A stretch of 64,000 nt of DNA. Origin: Cucumibacter marinus DSM 18995 (lineage in GTDB: Bacteria; Pseudomonadota; Alphaproteobacteria; Rhizobiales; Devosiaceae). The stretch lies in contig NZ_KE386977.1 of the NCBI RefSeq assembly GCF_000429865.1, positions 460,854 to 524,853 on the forward strand, in the 5' to 3' direction. Positions 35,760-43,999 of the stretch are shown piece by piece; positions within the stretch are counted from its first letter, which is position 1, and each line of letters begins with the position of its first letter. A program made the translations under genes and the position numbers. The notes under the pieces were generated by a model that was not told where the DNA came from, ran no database searches, and was given only the letters and a program-made list of their open reading frames with translations.

Positions 35760-35790
35760 AGTGCTGTCAGACGAATTCGAAACCGTCTCT
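35760..35790 (+). repeat. Dispersed intergenic repeat, copy 2
   Basis: AGTGCTGTCAGAC is identical to the first half of the copy at 18384. It is followed by a GAAACCGTCTCT block that aligns with the GCAAACCGGTCTCA part of copies 1 and 3. Confidence 0.45.
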
Positions 35791-36264
35791 TTTTGCCCCG
35801 GTTGGCGCAGGTGAACACGGCCCAGTTCGCGCCCTCTATCGAGGGCATGGGCATGGTCGATAGCAAAGACGTTGCGGATGCAGTGACCTCGTGGGCGGGC
35901 CCCCGAGTGAAGACACATGCGTCCGAACGGCCGATTTCTGATGACCTCGCCTTCGCGGAACCGCGGCAGCGCCCGCTCCCGCCATTAATGGGCAGATGCG
36001 ATGCCAATGCACCGTCGTCGTTCCAACGGTGCTTCACGGCCGTGGGTAGTTGATCCTGGTTGCCGGCCCCTGATCCGGCCTCAACACAGGCCTCTGCAAA
36101 CACACAGACCGGCAAAGCCCCCGAGAACGGGTGCGCAAATCCGGATGACCGGACAAAACAGGGAATGGGCAGGTGTGGATGGCGGAGACTCCGGGAGAAA
36201 CTTCGAACCCGGGGATTTTTGCATTCCTGCCATTCGAGCACAGCTCTCATGGCCTTCCTGCGCT

Positions 36265-36289
36265 CGCAAACCTCCACCGGAGGTTTGCG
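36265..36289. repeat. Perfect 11-bp inverted repeat hairpin
   Basis: CGCAAACCTCC and its exact complement are separated by three bases. No T-run follows on either side, so it is not an obvious terminator. It lies 28 bp before dispersed repeat copy 3, which also contains CGCAAACC, so it may be part of the same element. Confidence 0.5.
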
Positions 36290-36316
36290 TTGGCAAGTGC
36301 CAACCGCTTGGAAGTG

Positions 36317-36350
36317 GCGGTGCCGTCAGACGGACGCAAACCGGTCTCAC
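36317..36350 (+). repeat. Dispersed intergenic repeat, copy 3
   Basis: GGTGCCGTCAGAC is followed by GCAAACCGGTCTCA, the same two blocks as the copy at 18384. CGCAAACC at 36335-36342 can also pair with GGTTTGCG at 36359-36366, giving a stem-loop. This supports a palindromic repeat unit. Confidence 0.55.
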
Positions 36351-36426
36351 GCGGATTGGGTTTGCGAAATCGGGGCTTTTGACAGCTCACACAACCCGTT
36401 GCGAGAGTTTCACTCTGCCCTCGGGT

Positions 36427-37158
36427 TCAGCCGAGTTCGGCCTTGAGGAAAGACCTCAATTCTGGTGTCTGCGGGTTGGTGAACAGCGCCTCAGAAGGCC
36501 CCTGTTCGTGTATGATCCCGTCGCGCATGTAGATGGTCCGATGGGCCACCCTACGCGCAAAACGCATCTCATGGGTGACCAGCATCATGGTCATGCCCTG
36601 TGCGGCAAGATCCTCGATGGCGGCCAGCACTTCCTCGGTCAACTCCGGATCGAGAGCAGAAGTCACTTCGTCGAACAGCATCACCACGGGTTGCATGGCC
36701 AGCGACCGGGCGATTGCCACCCGCTGCTGCTGGCCACCCGAGAGCATGTCGGGATAGGAATCGAAGCGATCGCCAAGGCCTACGAGTTCGAGACATCGCT
36801 GAGCCTCCGCACGTGCTTCGGCCTTGCGCAGTCCTTTCACCTGGACTGGTGCCAGCATGATGTTTTCGCCCGCCGTCAGATGCGGGAACAGGTTATATCC
36901 CTGAAAGACGATGCCGACGTCGCGGCGCAACGCGCGCAATTCGGCCGTGTTGTGCGACATCTTGTGCCCGGCAATTGTGATGACGCCCTCATCGATCTTC
37001 TCAAGCCCGTTGAGGCAGCGCAGGAGCGTACTCTTCCCAGATCCGCTGCGTCCGATCAGGGCAACCACTTCACCGGCTTCGACGGTCATGGAAACGTCCT
37101 TGAGCACTTCAAGGGCACCAAACCGTTTGCGAATGTTCTCGACGTGTATGACGCTCAT
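36427..37158 (-). CDS. Amino-acid-type ABC transporter ATP-binding protein
   Basis: This 243-residue PAAT-family ATPase has Walker A GRSGSGKST at about 34-42. The Q-loop VFQGYNLFPHLT and signature [15 protein letters not shown] are typical of polar amino acid importers. Walker B is VVMLFDEVTSALDPE, where Val replaces the usual Pro after DE, a small deviation. The switch His is in VTHEMRFARRVA. ATG 37158 gives the normal N-terminus (VIHVENIRKRFG). It is the last gene of the HD protein, two permeases, binding protein and ATPase operon. Confidence 0.93.
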   Translation of the reverse strand: MSVIHVENIRKRFGALEVLKDVSMTVEAGEVVALIGRSGSGKSTLLRCLNGLEKIDEGVITIAGHKMSHNTAELRALRRDVGIVFQGYNLFPHLTAGENIMLAPVQVKGLRKAEARAEAQRCLELVGLGDRFDSYPDMLSGGQQQRVAIARSLAMQPVVMLFDEVTSALDPELTEEVLAAIEDLAAQGMTMMLVTHEMRFARRVAHRTIYMRDGIIHEQGPSEALFTNPQTPELRSFLKAELG

Positions 37159-37222
37159 TTCACTTCTCATCCATTCAGGGGCACGGGCACCGCATGGATG
37201 CCCGTGCATGCAAGCTTCGGCC

Positions 37223-38011
37223 TCAGAATGAGGGAAGCTGCGGGAGGTCCGTCTTCATCCACTTGCGATAAATCTCGCCAAGCTCGCCGCTCTGATTGTG
37301 AACGAACAGGACGGTGTTCAGCCAGTGGACAAGTTCCATCTCGCCCTGGCGAACACCGACACCATAGAAGCTCTCAAGATAGGTGACCTTCTCGGAAAAA
37401 TTCCGGTCGGGATAGCGTTCCTGGAGTTCGGCGGCGATGAAGTTCACTGTACCGATGGCGTCGACCTGTCCGGCAACAAGTGCATTGAGAGTAGTACTGT
37501 CGTCTTCGAAACGGACAAGTTCCATTCCCTCGATACCGGCTTCGGAAAGGATCCGCTCATGGGCCGTTCCGCGCGGTACGCCGACCGTCAGACCCGAAAG
37601 GTCCTCAAGGCTTTCGATCTGGACGTCTTGAGGGGCGATGATAATCGACTTGTGTCCGCCATAGGGATTGGAAAAGGCGACCGACAGCGCGCGCTCCGGG
37701 TAGATGCCGAAACTCGCGACGACGAAGTCCACCTTGCCGGTTTGCAGCGAAGGTATACGGCTCTGACCGGTGACCGGAACAAGATCGAGCTCGACCCCTA
37801 GGTCGCTCGCGAGCAGCTTGGCGATATCGACGTCGAGACCGTCGGGTTCCATGCTGGCATTCGTAATGCCGAAGGGAGGGACGGAAAGATCGACGCCGAT
37901 GCGCACACTTCCGCGTTGCAGGAGGTCGTCAATCGTTGTTGCAGATGCTTGCGCGGTGCCGAGGGCAAGTACGGCACCCACCAGAGGCATGAGGAGTGAC
38001 TTCAGTCTCAT
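37223..38011 (-). CDS. Amino-acid-type ABC transporter substrate-binding protein
   Basis: This 262-residue periplasmic protein is of the family 3 type. It has a signal peptide (residues 1-23, MRLKSLLMPLVGAVLALGTA then ASA) and RIGVDLSVPPFGITN at the start of lobe 1. GLDVDIAKLLASDLGVELDLVPVTGQSRIPSLQTGKVDFVVASF follows, and LSGLTVGVPRGTAHE in lobe 2. The D of GLDVDIA and the R of SRIPSL are the usual positions contacting the ligand amino group and carboxylate. ATG 38011 is used because upstream in-frame sequence belongs to the permease gene in another frame. The ligand is unknown; the neighbouring HD-domain gene gives the only hint of context. Confidence 0.92.
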   Translation of the reverse strand: MRLKSLLMPLVGAVLALGTAQASATTIDDLLQRGSVRIGVDLSVPPFGITNASMEPDGLDVDIAKLLASDLGVELDLVPVTGQSRIPSLQTGKVDFVVASFGIYPERALSVAFSNPYGGHKSIIIAPQDVQIESLEDLSGLTVGVPRGTAHERILSEAGIEGMELVRFEDDSTTLNALVAGQVDAIGTVNFIAAELQERYPDRNFSEKVTYLESFYGVGVRQGEMELVHWLNTVLFVHNQSGELGEIYRKWMKTDLPQLPSF

Positions 38012-38022
38012 GGATATACCTT

Positions 38023-38724
38023 TCAAGTTGTTTTGGGGCTCTTGGACCTGATGGACCGCTTGCCGCGCGAGGTCCCTTTCGCACGGCCGGGGCTGCGCGC
38101 CTCCAGCCATTGGCTGAACCGCGACAGAGGGAAACAGATGACGAAGTAAAGAATGGCCACGCACACAAAGGCCTTCATCGGCTCGAAAGTCGCGTTGCTT
38201 ACCAACTGACCGGCGCGGGTGATTTCGACAAACCCGATGATCGATGCCAGGGAGGTTTCTTTGACGATCTGCACCAGATAGCCGACCGTCGAGGGCAATG
38301 CGATGCGCACTGCCTGGGGCGCAATCACGAAACGAAGAACCTTTGATTGCGGCAGCGCCAGGGCTTCGGCGCTTTCCCACTGCGCCTTGGGTATGGCGCG
38401 AAGGGCACTTTCCCAGATCGCGCCAAGGAATGCGCTCGCATTGAGGGTAAGGGCGATGCCCGCCGCGAACAGAGCATCGAGCTCGATACCGAACAGCGAC
38501 GGTGCATAGTAACATAGGAACATCAGCACCAGCAGCGGCATTCCCTGGACGATCTGGATGTAGCCGGAGACCAGCCAACGAATGATGCGCGACCGGGAGA
38601 TGCGTAACAGTGCAACTCCGAGACCGGCAATACCGCCGCCGACAAAGGCAAGCGCAGTCAGCGTCAATGTCCATTGCAGAGCAAAAATGATGAAGAGAAC
38701 TTCTGCCTGGCCGAACTCACGCAT
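38023..38724 (-). CDS. Amino-acid-type ABC transporter permease
   Basis: This 233-residue His/Glu/Gln/Arg/opine-type permease has about five membrane helices and the family motif YIQIVQGMPLLVLMF. Its EAA-like loop is GAIWESALRAIPKAQWESAEALALPQSKVLRFVIAPQAVR. The cytoplasmic tail is unusually basic (RGKRSIRSKSPKTT). The gene lies one base after the other permease and 11 bases before the binding-protein gene, within one operon. Confidence 0.93.
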   Translation of the reverse strand: MREFGQAEVLFIIFALQWTLTLTALAFVGGGIAGLGVALLRISRSRIIRWLVSGYIQIVQGMPLLVLMFLCYYAPSLFGIELDALFAAGIALTLNASAFLGAIWESALRAIPKAQWESAEALALPQSKVLRFVIAPQAVRIALPSTVGYLVQIVKETSLASIIGFVEITRAGQLVSNATFEPMKAFVCVAILYFVICFPLSRFSQWLEARSPGRAKGTSRGKRSIRSKSPKTT

Positions 38725-38725
38725 G

Positions 38726-39412
38726 TTACGCCCTCCCCAACAACCGCTGGCGCGAACGCTTGAACATCAGCAGCCCAACAGCATTGAGCAGCGCGCGGAA
38801 GACGAAGTTCAACCCGACATAGATGAACGCGATAACGACGTAGATTTCCATGGTTCGGAAGGTTTCTGAACTCGCGATCATGGCCACGCCCGTCAGGTCC
38901 TCGACACCGATGGCTGACACCAGACTAGTGGCGAGCATGAGCAAGACGGACTGTGAGATGATCGGTGTCATCACCCGCTCAAGCGCAGGGGGCAGGATGA
39001 CGAAACGCATGGTCTGCCCCCCGGTCAGCCCCAGACTCTCTGCGGCCTCAACCTGGCTGGGATGAATAGACTGGATGCCGGCCCGGACGATTTCCGCAAT
39101 ATAGCCGCCGTTGTTGAGGACGATCGCCAGCAGCACCGACACGAAGGGCGACAGGCGTATCCCGAGACTGGGCAAACCGAAAAAGATGACGAAGATCTGC
39201 ACCAACATCGGGGTGTTGCGCATGATCTCGACATAGACGCGGACCATGACTCTGGGGATGAGCGGTCCGCGGACCGAAACAATGGCACAGGCAATACCAA
39301 GGGCAAGCCCGCCGAAAATGCCGACAAGGGACAACAAGAGTGTCAGTCCGAGGCCGCCGACGAACTCGGGTAGATAGTTGACCAGAACGCCAAACTGAAA
39401 ATTGTACCCCAT
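38726..39412 (-). CDS. Amino-acid-type ABC transporter permease
   Basis: This 228-residue permease is paired with the previous one. It has VEIMRNTPMLVQIF, the conserved (R/Q)xTPxxVQ-type motif, and the loop AEIVRAGIQSIHPSQVEAAESLGLTGGQTMRFVILPPALERV that docks the ATPase. Two distinct permeases imply a heterodimeric channel as in HisQM/ArtQM systems. It lies 28 bp downstream of the HD-domain gene. Confidence 0.93.
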   Translation of the reverse strand: MGYNFQFGVLVNYLPEFVGGLGLTLLLSLVGIFGGLALGIACAIVSVRGPLIPRVMVRVYVEIMRNTPMLVQIFVIFFGLPSLGIRLSPFVSVLLAIVLNNGGYIAEIVRAGIQSIHPSQVEAAESLGLTGGQTMRFVILPPALERVMTPIISQSVLLMLATSLVSAIGVEDLTGVAMIASSETFRTMEIYVVIAFIYVGLNFVFRALLNAVGLLMFKRSRQRLLGRA

Positions 39413-39440
39413 GACCTCCTCCCCGGTCCTGATGTCCGCC

Positions 39441-40073
39441 TCAGCTTTCGCCGATCGGTCTCACCCGCAGTGTCGGTCCTGCAAAACTGATGGTGTCGGG
39501 CTCGCACAGTCCAAGCGCGGCTGCCACATGCCACCAGGCGTGATCGGCCTGACGGATTATGAAACACTCTGTGCTGTGCCCGATATGTGCCCCTTCGAGG
39601 GAATGCCCCATGCAGATATGAGCGATCTCCTCGGGCAGTCCGACTGAAAGACAAACATGGACACCATACGCCGAATGGCGAAACGAGGGCTCGCCGAAAC
39701 GATGAGGGCGGGCCTTCCACTGTTTCAGGCGTTCTGGATCGAACTCCCAGGTCTTGCCGATGTCATGACACAGCCCGCCGGCCAGAATGATGTCACGATC
39801 GACCTTGGCTTCGGGATAGGTCGCTCGGAACTCCTCATAGATCCCAAGGGCCAGCCGGGTAACCCCGCGCAAATGCGCATCCTGCGTGCCTCGGGTCAGG
39901 AGAAATACGCCTTTACTTCCCTCCCCTGGAATATCCGTCACCCGCGAGAAGGACGAATGACCCAGAGCGAATTCCCAGGCATCAACAACCTTCTGTCTCA
40001 GTTCTGCAGACTCGATGTCATCGATTTCCGGGAGGTCCTGAACGATCTGTTCTCTCGATATCAACTTCGTCAT
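39441..40073 (-). CDS. HD-domain phosphohydrolase-like protein
   Basis: This 210-residue protein has an HD fold: H67, the H103-D104 doublet in LCHDIGK, and later H and D positions in ICMGHS and RQADHAWW, which complete an H..HD..D metal site. HD proteins hydrolyse phosphate esters or nucleotides, and some perform oxygenase or lyase reactions. It is the promoter-proximal gene of an amino-acid-type ABC importer operon, an unusual partner, and diverges from a LysR regulator. A role in processing the imported compound or in signalling is possible. I do not recognise the specific family. Confidence 0.8.
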   Translation of the reverse strand: MTKLISREQIVQDLPEIDDIESAELRQKVVDAWEFALGHSSFSRVTDIPGEGSKGVFLLTRGTQDAHLRGVTRLALGIYEEFRATYPEAKVDRDIILAGGLCHDIGKTWEFDPERLKQWKARPHRFGEPSFRHSAYGVHVCLSVGLPEEIAHICMGHSLEGAHIGHSTECFIIRQADHAWWHVAAALGLCEPDTISFAGPTLRVRPIGES

Positions 40074-40160
40074 GGGCTCGCGCTGACCTGTTCCTGAACT
40101 CTTTGGACAAACGGTACATGGCGGAATAAAATCAATCCAATCGAAGCAATTGACGACTTC

Positions 40161-40177
40161 GATAGAAAAATTCTATC
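40161..40177. promoter_or_regulatory. Candidate LysR binding site (perfect inverted repeat)
   Basis: GATAGAA-AAA-TTCTATC is a perfect 17-bp inverted repeat. It contains the LysR consensus T-N11-A (T40163 to A40175) and ends seven bases before the LysR start, in the divergent promoter shared with the HD/ABC operon. It is suited to autoregulation and activation. Confidence 0.65.
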
Positions 40178-40184
40178 CAGTGGT

Positions 40185-41081
40185 ATGAACATCAATTTTC
40201 CGGCCCTCGAGGCCTTCTACTGGGCGGCTCAATTACGCAGCTTCAACAAGGCTGCGGAACGGCTGAACATCACGCAACCCACTGTCTCCTACCGCATTCG
40301 TGAGCTGGAGGAACAGCTGGGGGTACCCCTCTTCCTGAGGAAACGGCAGTTGGCGCTGACCGGCGAGGGCGACGCGCTCGTTCGCTATGCCGAACAGATG
40401 ATCGGGATAGCCCGCAACATCGACACCAATATTCGTACGCGCAATCCCAGTCTGCCCACGCTGCGGGTCGGAGTTGTCGACAGTTTCGCAGTGATCGGCC
40501 TGCCGCGACTGCTCGACACGCTAGACTCGCGTTTCCCCGAAACGCGTATTGCGATGACAGTCAACACAAGCCACGATCTGGCCGAACAACTCTCGGAGGG
40601 TTTGCTCGATATCGCCGTCCTCTCGACGCCGCCAGTGTATGAAAACATTGAACTGGAACTGCTCGGACTTCAGGAAGTCGCATGGCTTGCGAGCCCCAGA
40701 CTTGGGCTTGATGTCGGCCCCGTGTCGGATACCGACCTTCTGCGCCAGCGCATCCTGGCAACTCCGGCACCTTCAAACCTGCATCAGTTGACCACCAACA
40801 GCCTGAAAGGGACGGTTCATCTTGCCCTGCGGCTGAATTATTGTAACAACCTCAACGTCATTGTCAGGCTGGTGGAAGCCGGATCGGGCATCGGAATACT
40901 GCCCGTCAGGCTACTTCAGGATCAACTGCAACGTGGCGAGGTTCACGTGGTCGAGACCGGACTGGAACTGCCCATGCAGGAAGTTTATGTCGGTAGCAAC
41001 AGGGGTTCGAAACTCGGCGCCTTGAAGAAGGTGAACGCCATGATCCGCTCGATCAGTACCGAACTGGCATATTGCCGATAA
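40185..41081 (+). CDS. LysR-family transcriptional regulator
   Basis: This 298-residue protein has an N-terminal helix-turn-helix (FYWAAQLRSFNKAAERLNITQPTVSYRIRELEEQLGVPLFLR, residues 10-51). A PBP2-like effector domain starts at about 90 (LRVGVVDSFAVIGLPRLLDTL). It lies head-to-head with the HD-domain and ABC importer operon 111 bp away and is its likely regulator. The ligand is presumably the imported compound or a product. The site at 40161-40177 is directly in front of its own start codon. Confidence 0.94.
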   Translation: MNINFPALEAFYWAAQLRSFNKAAERLNITQPTVSYRIRELEEQLGVPLFLRKRQLALTGEGDALVRYAEQMIGIARNIDTNIRTRNPSLPTLRVGVVDSFAVIGLPRLLDTLDSRFPETRIAMTVNTSHDLAEQLSEGLLDIAVLSTPPVYENIELELLGLQEVAWLASPRLGLDVGPVSDTDLLRQRILATPAPSNLHQLTTNSLKGTVHLALRLNYCNNLNVIVRLVEAGSGIGILPVRLLQDQLQRGEVHVVETGLELPMQEVYVGSNRGSKLGALKKVNAMIRSISTELAYCR

Positions 41082-41105
41082 CGTAATTTCCCTCGAACAC
41101 GCCAC

Positions 41106-42146
41106 TCAGGGCGTCGAACCACCTGGCGAAATTTCTGTAGTGATCTCGAGGATGGTGCGAGTGTTTTCCCCGCCGTTATCGGTGTATGATCCGTCGAGCA
41201 AAGATACAATGAGTTCCCCCGCACGTCGACCGATATCCTGTGGATGCGGATTCACAGTGGTGAGCGTGGGGACACTCACCGACGCGATCTCGTAGGCTCC
41301 GAAGCCGGCAATCGCCATCTCGTCAGGTACCGCAACGCCGCGCCGAATACATTCAGTCAGGGCACCAAAAGCCGTCAGGTCCGAGACGCAGATTACGGCA
41401 TCAGTGTCCGGCAGATCATCGAGCAGCTGGCCCATGGCCACCGCTCCTTCCCGCATCGAGATCGGTGGCGTGCCCGTATCAATCAGGCGATGTCCCGACA
41501 GGCTGCGCTTCTGCATTGCGGCGACAAAACCCTGCCGGCGGTGCGCACCTCTCGCATCCTGTGGCGCATCTCCGCCGATGAACCCGATGCGTTGGCGACC
41601 GCGATCAGTGAGATGGCGTACCAAGATGTCCATTGCGGCCGCATTGTCAAACCCGACGACATGGCCGATTGGCCGCTCCGGCAAGTCCCACATTTCGATG
41701 ATAGGCATGCCCACATCGGCCAACCGGTGGCGAACCCGGTCCGTGTGACGTCCCCCGGTCAAGACGAGGGCCTCGGGCCGCCTCTGAAGCAGCTGCTCCA
41801 CAAGTCGCTCTTCCCGATCGATATCATAGTTGGAATTGCCCAAGAGGATTTGCCGGCCGCTAGCCTCGATGGGTCCGCTAAGGCCGCTGATCGTATCAGC
41901 AAAGTTGGCGTTGTTGATCGAGGGAATGATGACGGCGACGAAATTCGATCTCTGCGTGCGCAAATTTGCGGCCGTGCTGTCGAAAACATATCCCATATCC
42001 GCGGCAACCTGACGGATCTGTTCCCGGGTTCCGGGTTTGACCGAGGCATGATCCTTGAAGGCACGGCTCACGGTCATGACCGAGACGCCGGCGGCCTTCG
42101 CCACATCCTTCATGGTGACAACTCGGCGGATATGAGGGGGTTTCAT
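41106..42146 (-). CDS. LacI-family regulator, GntR/IdnR-like
   Basis: This 346-residue regulator has a LacI helix-turn-helix (VTMKDVAKAAGVSVMTVSRAFKDHASVKPGTREQI, residues 10-44) followed by a periplasmic-binding-protein-like sensor domain. The sensor includes NFVAVIIPSINNANFADTISGL and GFDNAAAMDILVRHL, and resembles gluconate/idonate regulators. It is placed 139 bp after the last gene of the gluconate operon. The palindrome at 44798-44813 matches the recognition pattern known for GntR/IdnR of enteric bacteria, so this protein is the probable repressor, with gluconate, 5-ketogluconate or a phosphorylated form as inducer. Confidence 0.9.
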   Translation of the reverse strand: MKPPHIRRVVTMKDVAKAAGVSVMTVSRAFKDHASVKPGTREQIRQVAADMGYVFDSTAANLRTQRSNFVAVIIPSINNANFADTISGLSGPIEASGRQILLGNSNYDIDREERLVEQLLQRRPEALVLTGGRHTDRVRHRLADVGMPIIEMWDLPERPIGHVVGFDNAAAMDILVRHLTDRGRQRIGFIGGDAPQDARGAHRRQGFVAAMQKRSLSGHRLIDTGTPPISMREGAVAMGQLLDDLPDTDAVICVSDLTAFGALTECIRRGVAVPDEMAIAGFGAYEIASVSVPTLTTVNPHPQDIGRRAGELIVSLLDGSYTDNGGENTRTILEITTEISPGGSTP

Positions 42147-42285
42147 CCTCGGTTAATGCACCCCGCAGGGTCTCCACGCTGGAACATTGAATTGGTGCCG
42201 CGCTTGTATCCGCCCGCCGCGGGTCGTTTCAACTGCCTGACTGTGCCCGAAACGGCTATCCCGCATCGTTGGCGCACCACAGTCC

Positions 42286-42612
42286 CTAGAACAGGTGCGC
42301 CTCGGTCACGTGATGATGGATGCGGCCATCAAAGTGTTGTCCGACAATTTCTCCGGTCACGATGCGTGACTGTTCGCGATACGTGCTGTTCAACGCAGCC
42401 TCCATGCCGGCAAGGTCCCGATAGGAGATAGCAAGGATCAGTGCAAACTCGGGTGCACCTTCGTCGCGTTCTTCCCCGAACATCACCCGCACATCGGTCT
42501 GGCCCGGAAAATTGGCCCAGAGCGGCACAAGCTGCGTGAGAACCGCCTCACGAAACGCCGCCTCGTGCCCGTCATGAATCTGGCCTTCGAAAAGCGCGAA
42601 ACGCGTGATCAT
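42286..42612 (-). CDS. Small dimeric alpha/beta-barrel (monooxygenase-like) protein
   Basis: This 108-residue protein begins MITRFALFEGQIHDGHEAAFREAV, a ferredoxin-like (ABM/EthD/Dabb) fold pattern of two beta-alpha-beta units. A His-rich end (HFDGRIHHHVTEAHLF) follows. Its ATG overlaps the stop of the upstream dehydrogenase (ATGA), so it is co-translated with the gluconate operon. Such proteins are often small accessory enzymes or isomerases, and no catalytic role can be assigned. GGAG lies nine bases before the ATG. Confidence 0.75.
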   Translation of the reverse strand: MITRFALFEGQIHDGHEAAFREAVLTQLVPLWANFPGQTDVRVMFGEERDEGAPEFALILAISYRDLAGMEAALNSTYREQSRIVTGEIVGQHFDGRIHHHVTEAHLF

Positions 42613-43496
42613 GATATGTGCTCCTTGTCCAGTCCCTTGAAGTATTCCATCAGCACGGCCTGGTCCTCGCCCCCCAGCCCCGCGGCGGTCAGCATCCGAT
42701 GGATCTCCGCACAAAGGGTTGTCAGCGGCATGGAGGTCTGCGTCCGTCGCGCCAGGTCCTTGGCGCCATCAAGGTCCTTGACCATGTTGTCGATACGGCC
42801 GGTACGGCGGTAGTCGCGTGTCGCAAAGCGCGACATATACTCTTGAAGGATAGCACTGTCGGCGCGCCCGCCCTTGAGAGCCATCGGGATCTTTTCGACC
42901 GCGACGCCAGCGTCAAGGGCGAGTTGTGTGGCTTCTGCCACAGCGAGAAATCCAAGACCGCACAGCACTTGATTGATGAGTTTGGTCGTCTGTCCGGTCC
43001 CCGCCGGTCCCATATGCGTGATATTGCTGGCGAGGCATTCAAGCACGGCCCTCGCTTTGTCCACGTCCTCCGCCTCACCCCCCACCATTAGGGTCAAATC
43101 GCCGGTTGAGGCCTTTGGCGCCCCCCCGGAAAGCGGACTGTCGACCCACCTCAGATCACACGATAGCGCGCGCTCTGCCAGTGCCTTAGTGGCCTCAGGA
43201 TCGATCGAGGACATGTCGATCACGACAGTACCGGGTGTTGCACCCGCCGCAACCCCTTCGGGTCCGAATACCGCGCTCTCCACGATGCCTGGCGAGTTGA
43301 GGCTCGTGATCACGAGGTCGCTGGCAGCGGCTGCCTCAGCGGCGCTCTTGCATCCCGTTGCGCCTTTCGCCACCAACATGGCTACCTTGGCCGAATCGAG
43401 ATCAAACACGTGAACCGTATGCCCGGTTGCAACCAACCGAGCGCCAATGGCACCGCCCATGGCGCCGGCACCTATCAATGCGATGGACTCGGTCAT
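42609..43496 (-). CDS. 3-hydroxyisobutyrate-dehydrogenase-family NAD(P)-dependent oxidoreductase, copy 1
   Basis: This 295-residue beta-hydroxyacid dehydrogenase has the Rossmann motif GAGAMG at 9-14 and the substrate-binding signature region DSPLSGGAPKASTGDLTLMVGG. The catalytic lysine is in GTGQTTKLINQVL. Relatives reduce tartronate semialdehyde or oxidise threonate, 2-hydroxy- or 3-hydroxy-acids. It overlaps the gluconokinase gene (4 bp) and is part of the operon. A paralogue lies at 46816-47691. The substrate is unknown, possibly a sugar-acid fragment. Confidence 0.88.
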   Translation of the reverse strand: MTESIALIGAGAMGGAIGARLVATGHTVHVFDLDSAKVAMLVAKGATGCKSAAEAAAASDLVITSLNSPGIVESAVFGPEGVAAGATPGTVVIDMSSIDPEATKALAERALSCDLRWVDSPLSGGAPKASTGDLTLMVGGEAEDVDKARAVLECLASNITHMGPAGTGQTTKLINQVLCGLGFLAVAEATQLALDAGVAVEKIPMALKGGRADSAILQEYMSRFATRDYRRTGRIDNMVKDLDGAKDLARRTQTSMPLTTLCAEIHRMLTAAGLGGEDQAVLMEYFKGLDKEHIS

Positions 43497-43999
43497 TGGC
43501 GAATTCCCTTCACGGCTTTGGTCAATATGGAGATCACCGTTTCGGCCGACTGTCCGACATCCACTGCAAATGCCTTCTCGTCCACCTCCGGCGGTTCCAG
43601 TGTGCGAAGCTGGCTGTCGAGTAGTTCCGAGGGCATGAAGTGCCCCTCTCGCTCCGCGATCCGCCCCGCTAATACGTCACGCGACCCGTCGAGAAAGAGG
43701 AACACAGTTCCTCCCGCAATCTCCCGAATTTTGTCGCGATAGCTTCTCTTGAGGGCCGAACATGCCACAACGATTGGCCCGTCGGCCCCGGCAAGCGTTT
43801 CGCCCACCGATTTGATCCAGGGTGCGCGGTCTTCATCGTCAAGGGGCTCCCCCCGACTCATTTTGGCAATGTTCGTCGCCGGGTGAAGCGCGTCACCATC
43901 GACGAACGACGCACCGATGTCATCTGCGAGTGCAGCACCGATACGGCTCTTGCCAGCTCCCGTAACACCCATGACGACGTAACGATCCGTCACAGACAT
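43493..43999 (-). CDS. gntK: Gluconokinase
   Basis: This 168-residue shikimate-kinase-like gluconokinase has P-loop GVTGAGKS at 11-18, the family DGDALHP segment, and KMSRGEPLDDEDRAPWI. ACSALKRSYRD and FLFLDGSRDVLAGRIAEREGHFMP are also GntK hallmarks. It phosphorylates D-gluconate to 6-phosphogluconate, which enters the Entner-Doudoroff or pentose phosphate route. The start at 43999 overlaps the end of the gluconate 5-dehydrogenase gene by 10 bases. A longer frame upstream is read-through of that gene in another frame. It completes the idonate pathway formed with the neighbours. Confidence 0.94.
   Translation of the reverse strand: MSVTDRYVVMGVTGAGKSRIGAALADDIGASFVDGDALHPATNIAKMSRGEPLDDEDRAPWIKSVGETLAGADGPIVVACSALKRSYRDKIREIAGGTVFLFLDGSRDVLAGRIAEREGHFMPSELLDSQLRTLEPPEVDEKAFAVDVGQSAETVISILTKAVKGIRQ

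Larger units (their letters stand above)
35627..36426. other. 800-bp intergenic region with repeats and promoter of the binding-protein operon
   Basis: No supported gene is present. Long frames here are antisense or composition artefacts. The region holds the promoter and candidate operator for the minus-strand operon (35664-35688) and two members of a dispersed repeat (35760-35790, 36317-36350). It also holds a perfect 11-bp stem hairpin at 36265-36289. Confidence 0.6.

Noticed and set aside
36001..37386. 461-codon plus-strand frame across repeats and opposite the ATPase gene
   Set aside because: It runs antisense to an ABC ATPase with all motifs. Its N-terminal part covers the intergenic repeats.
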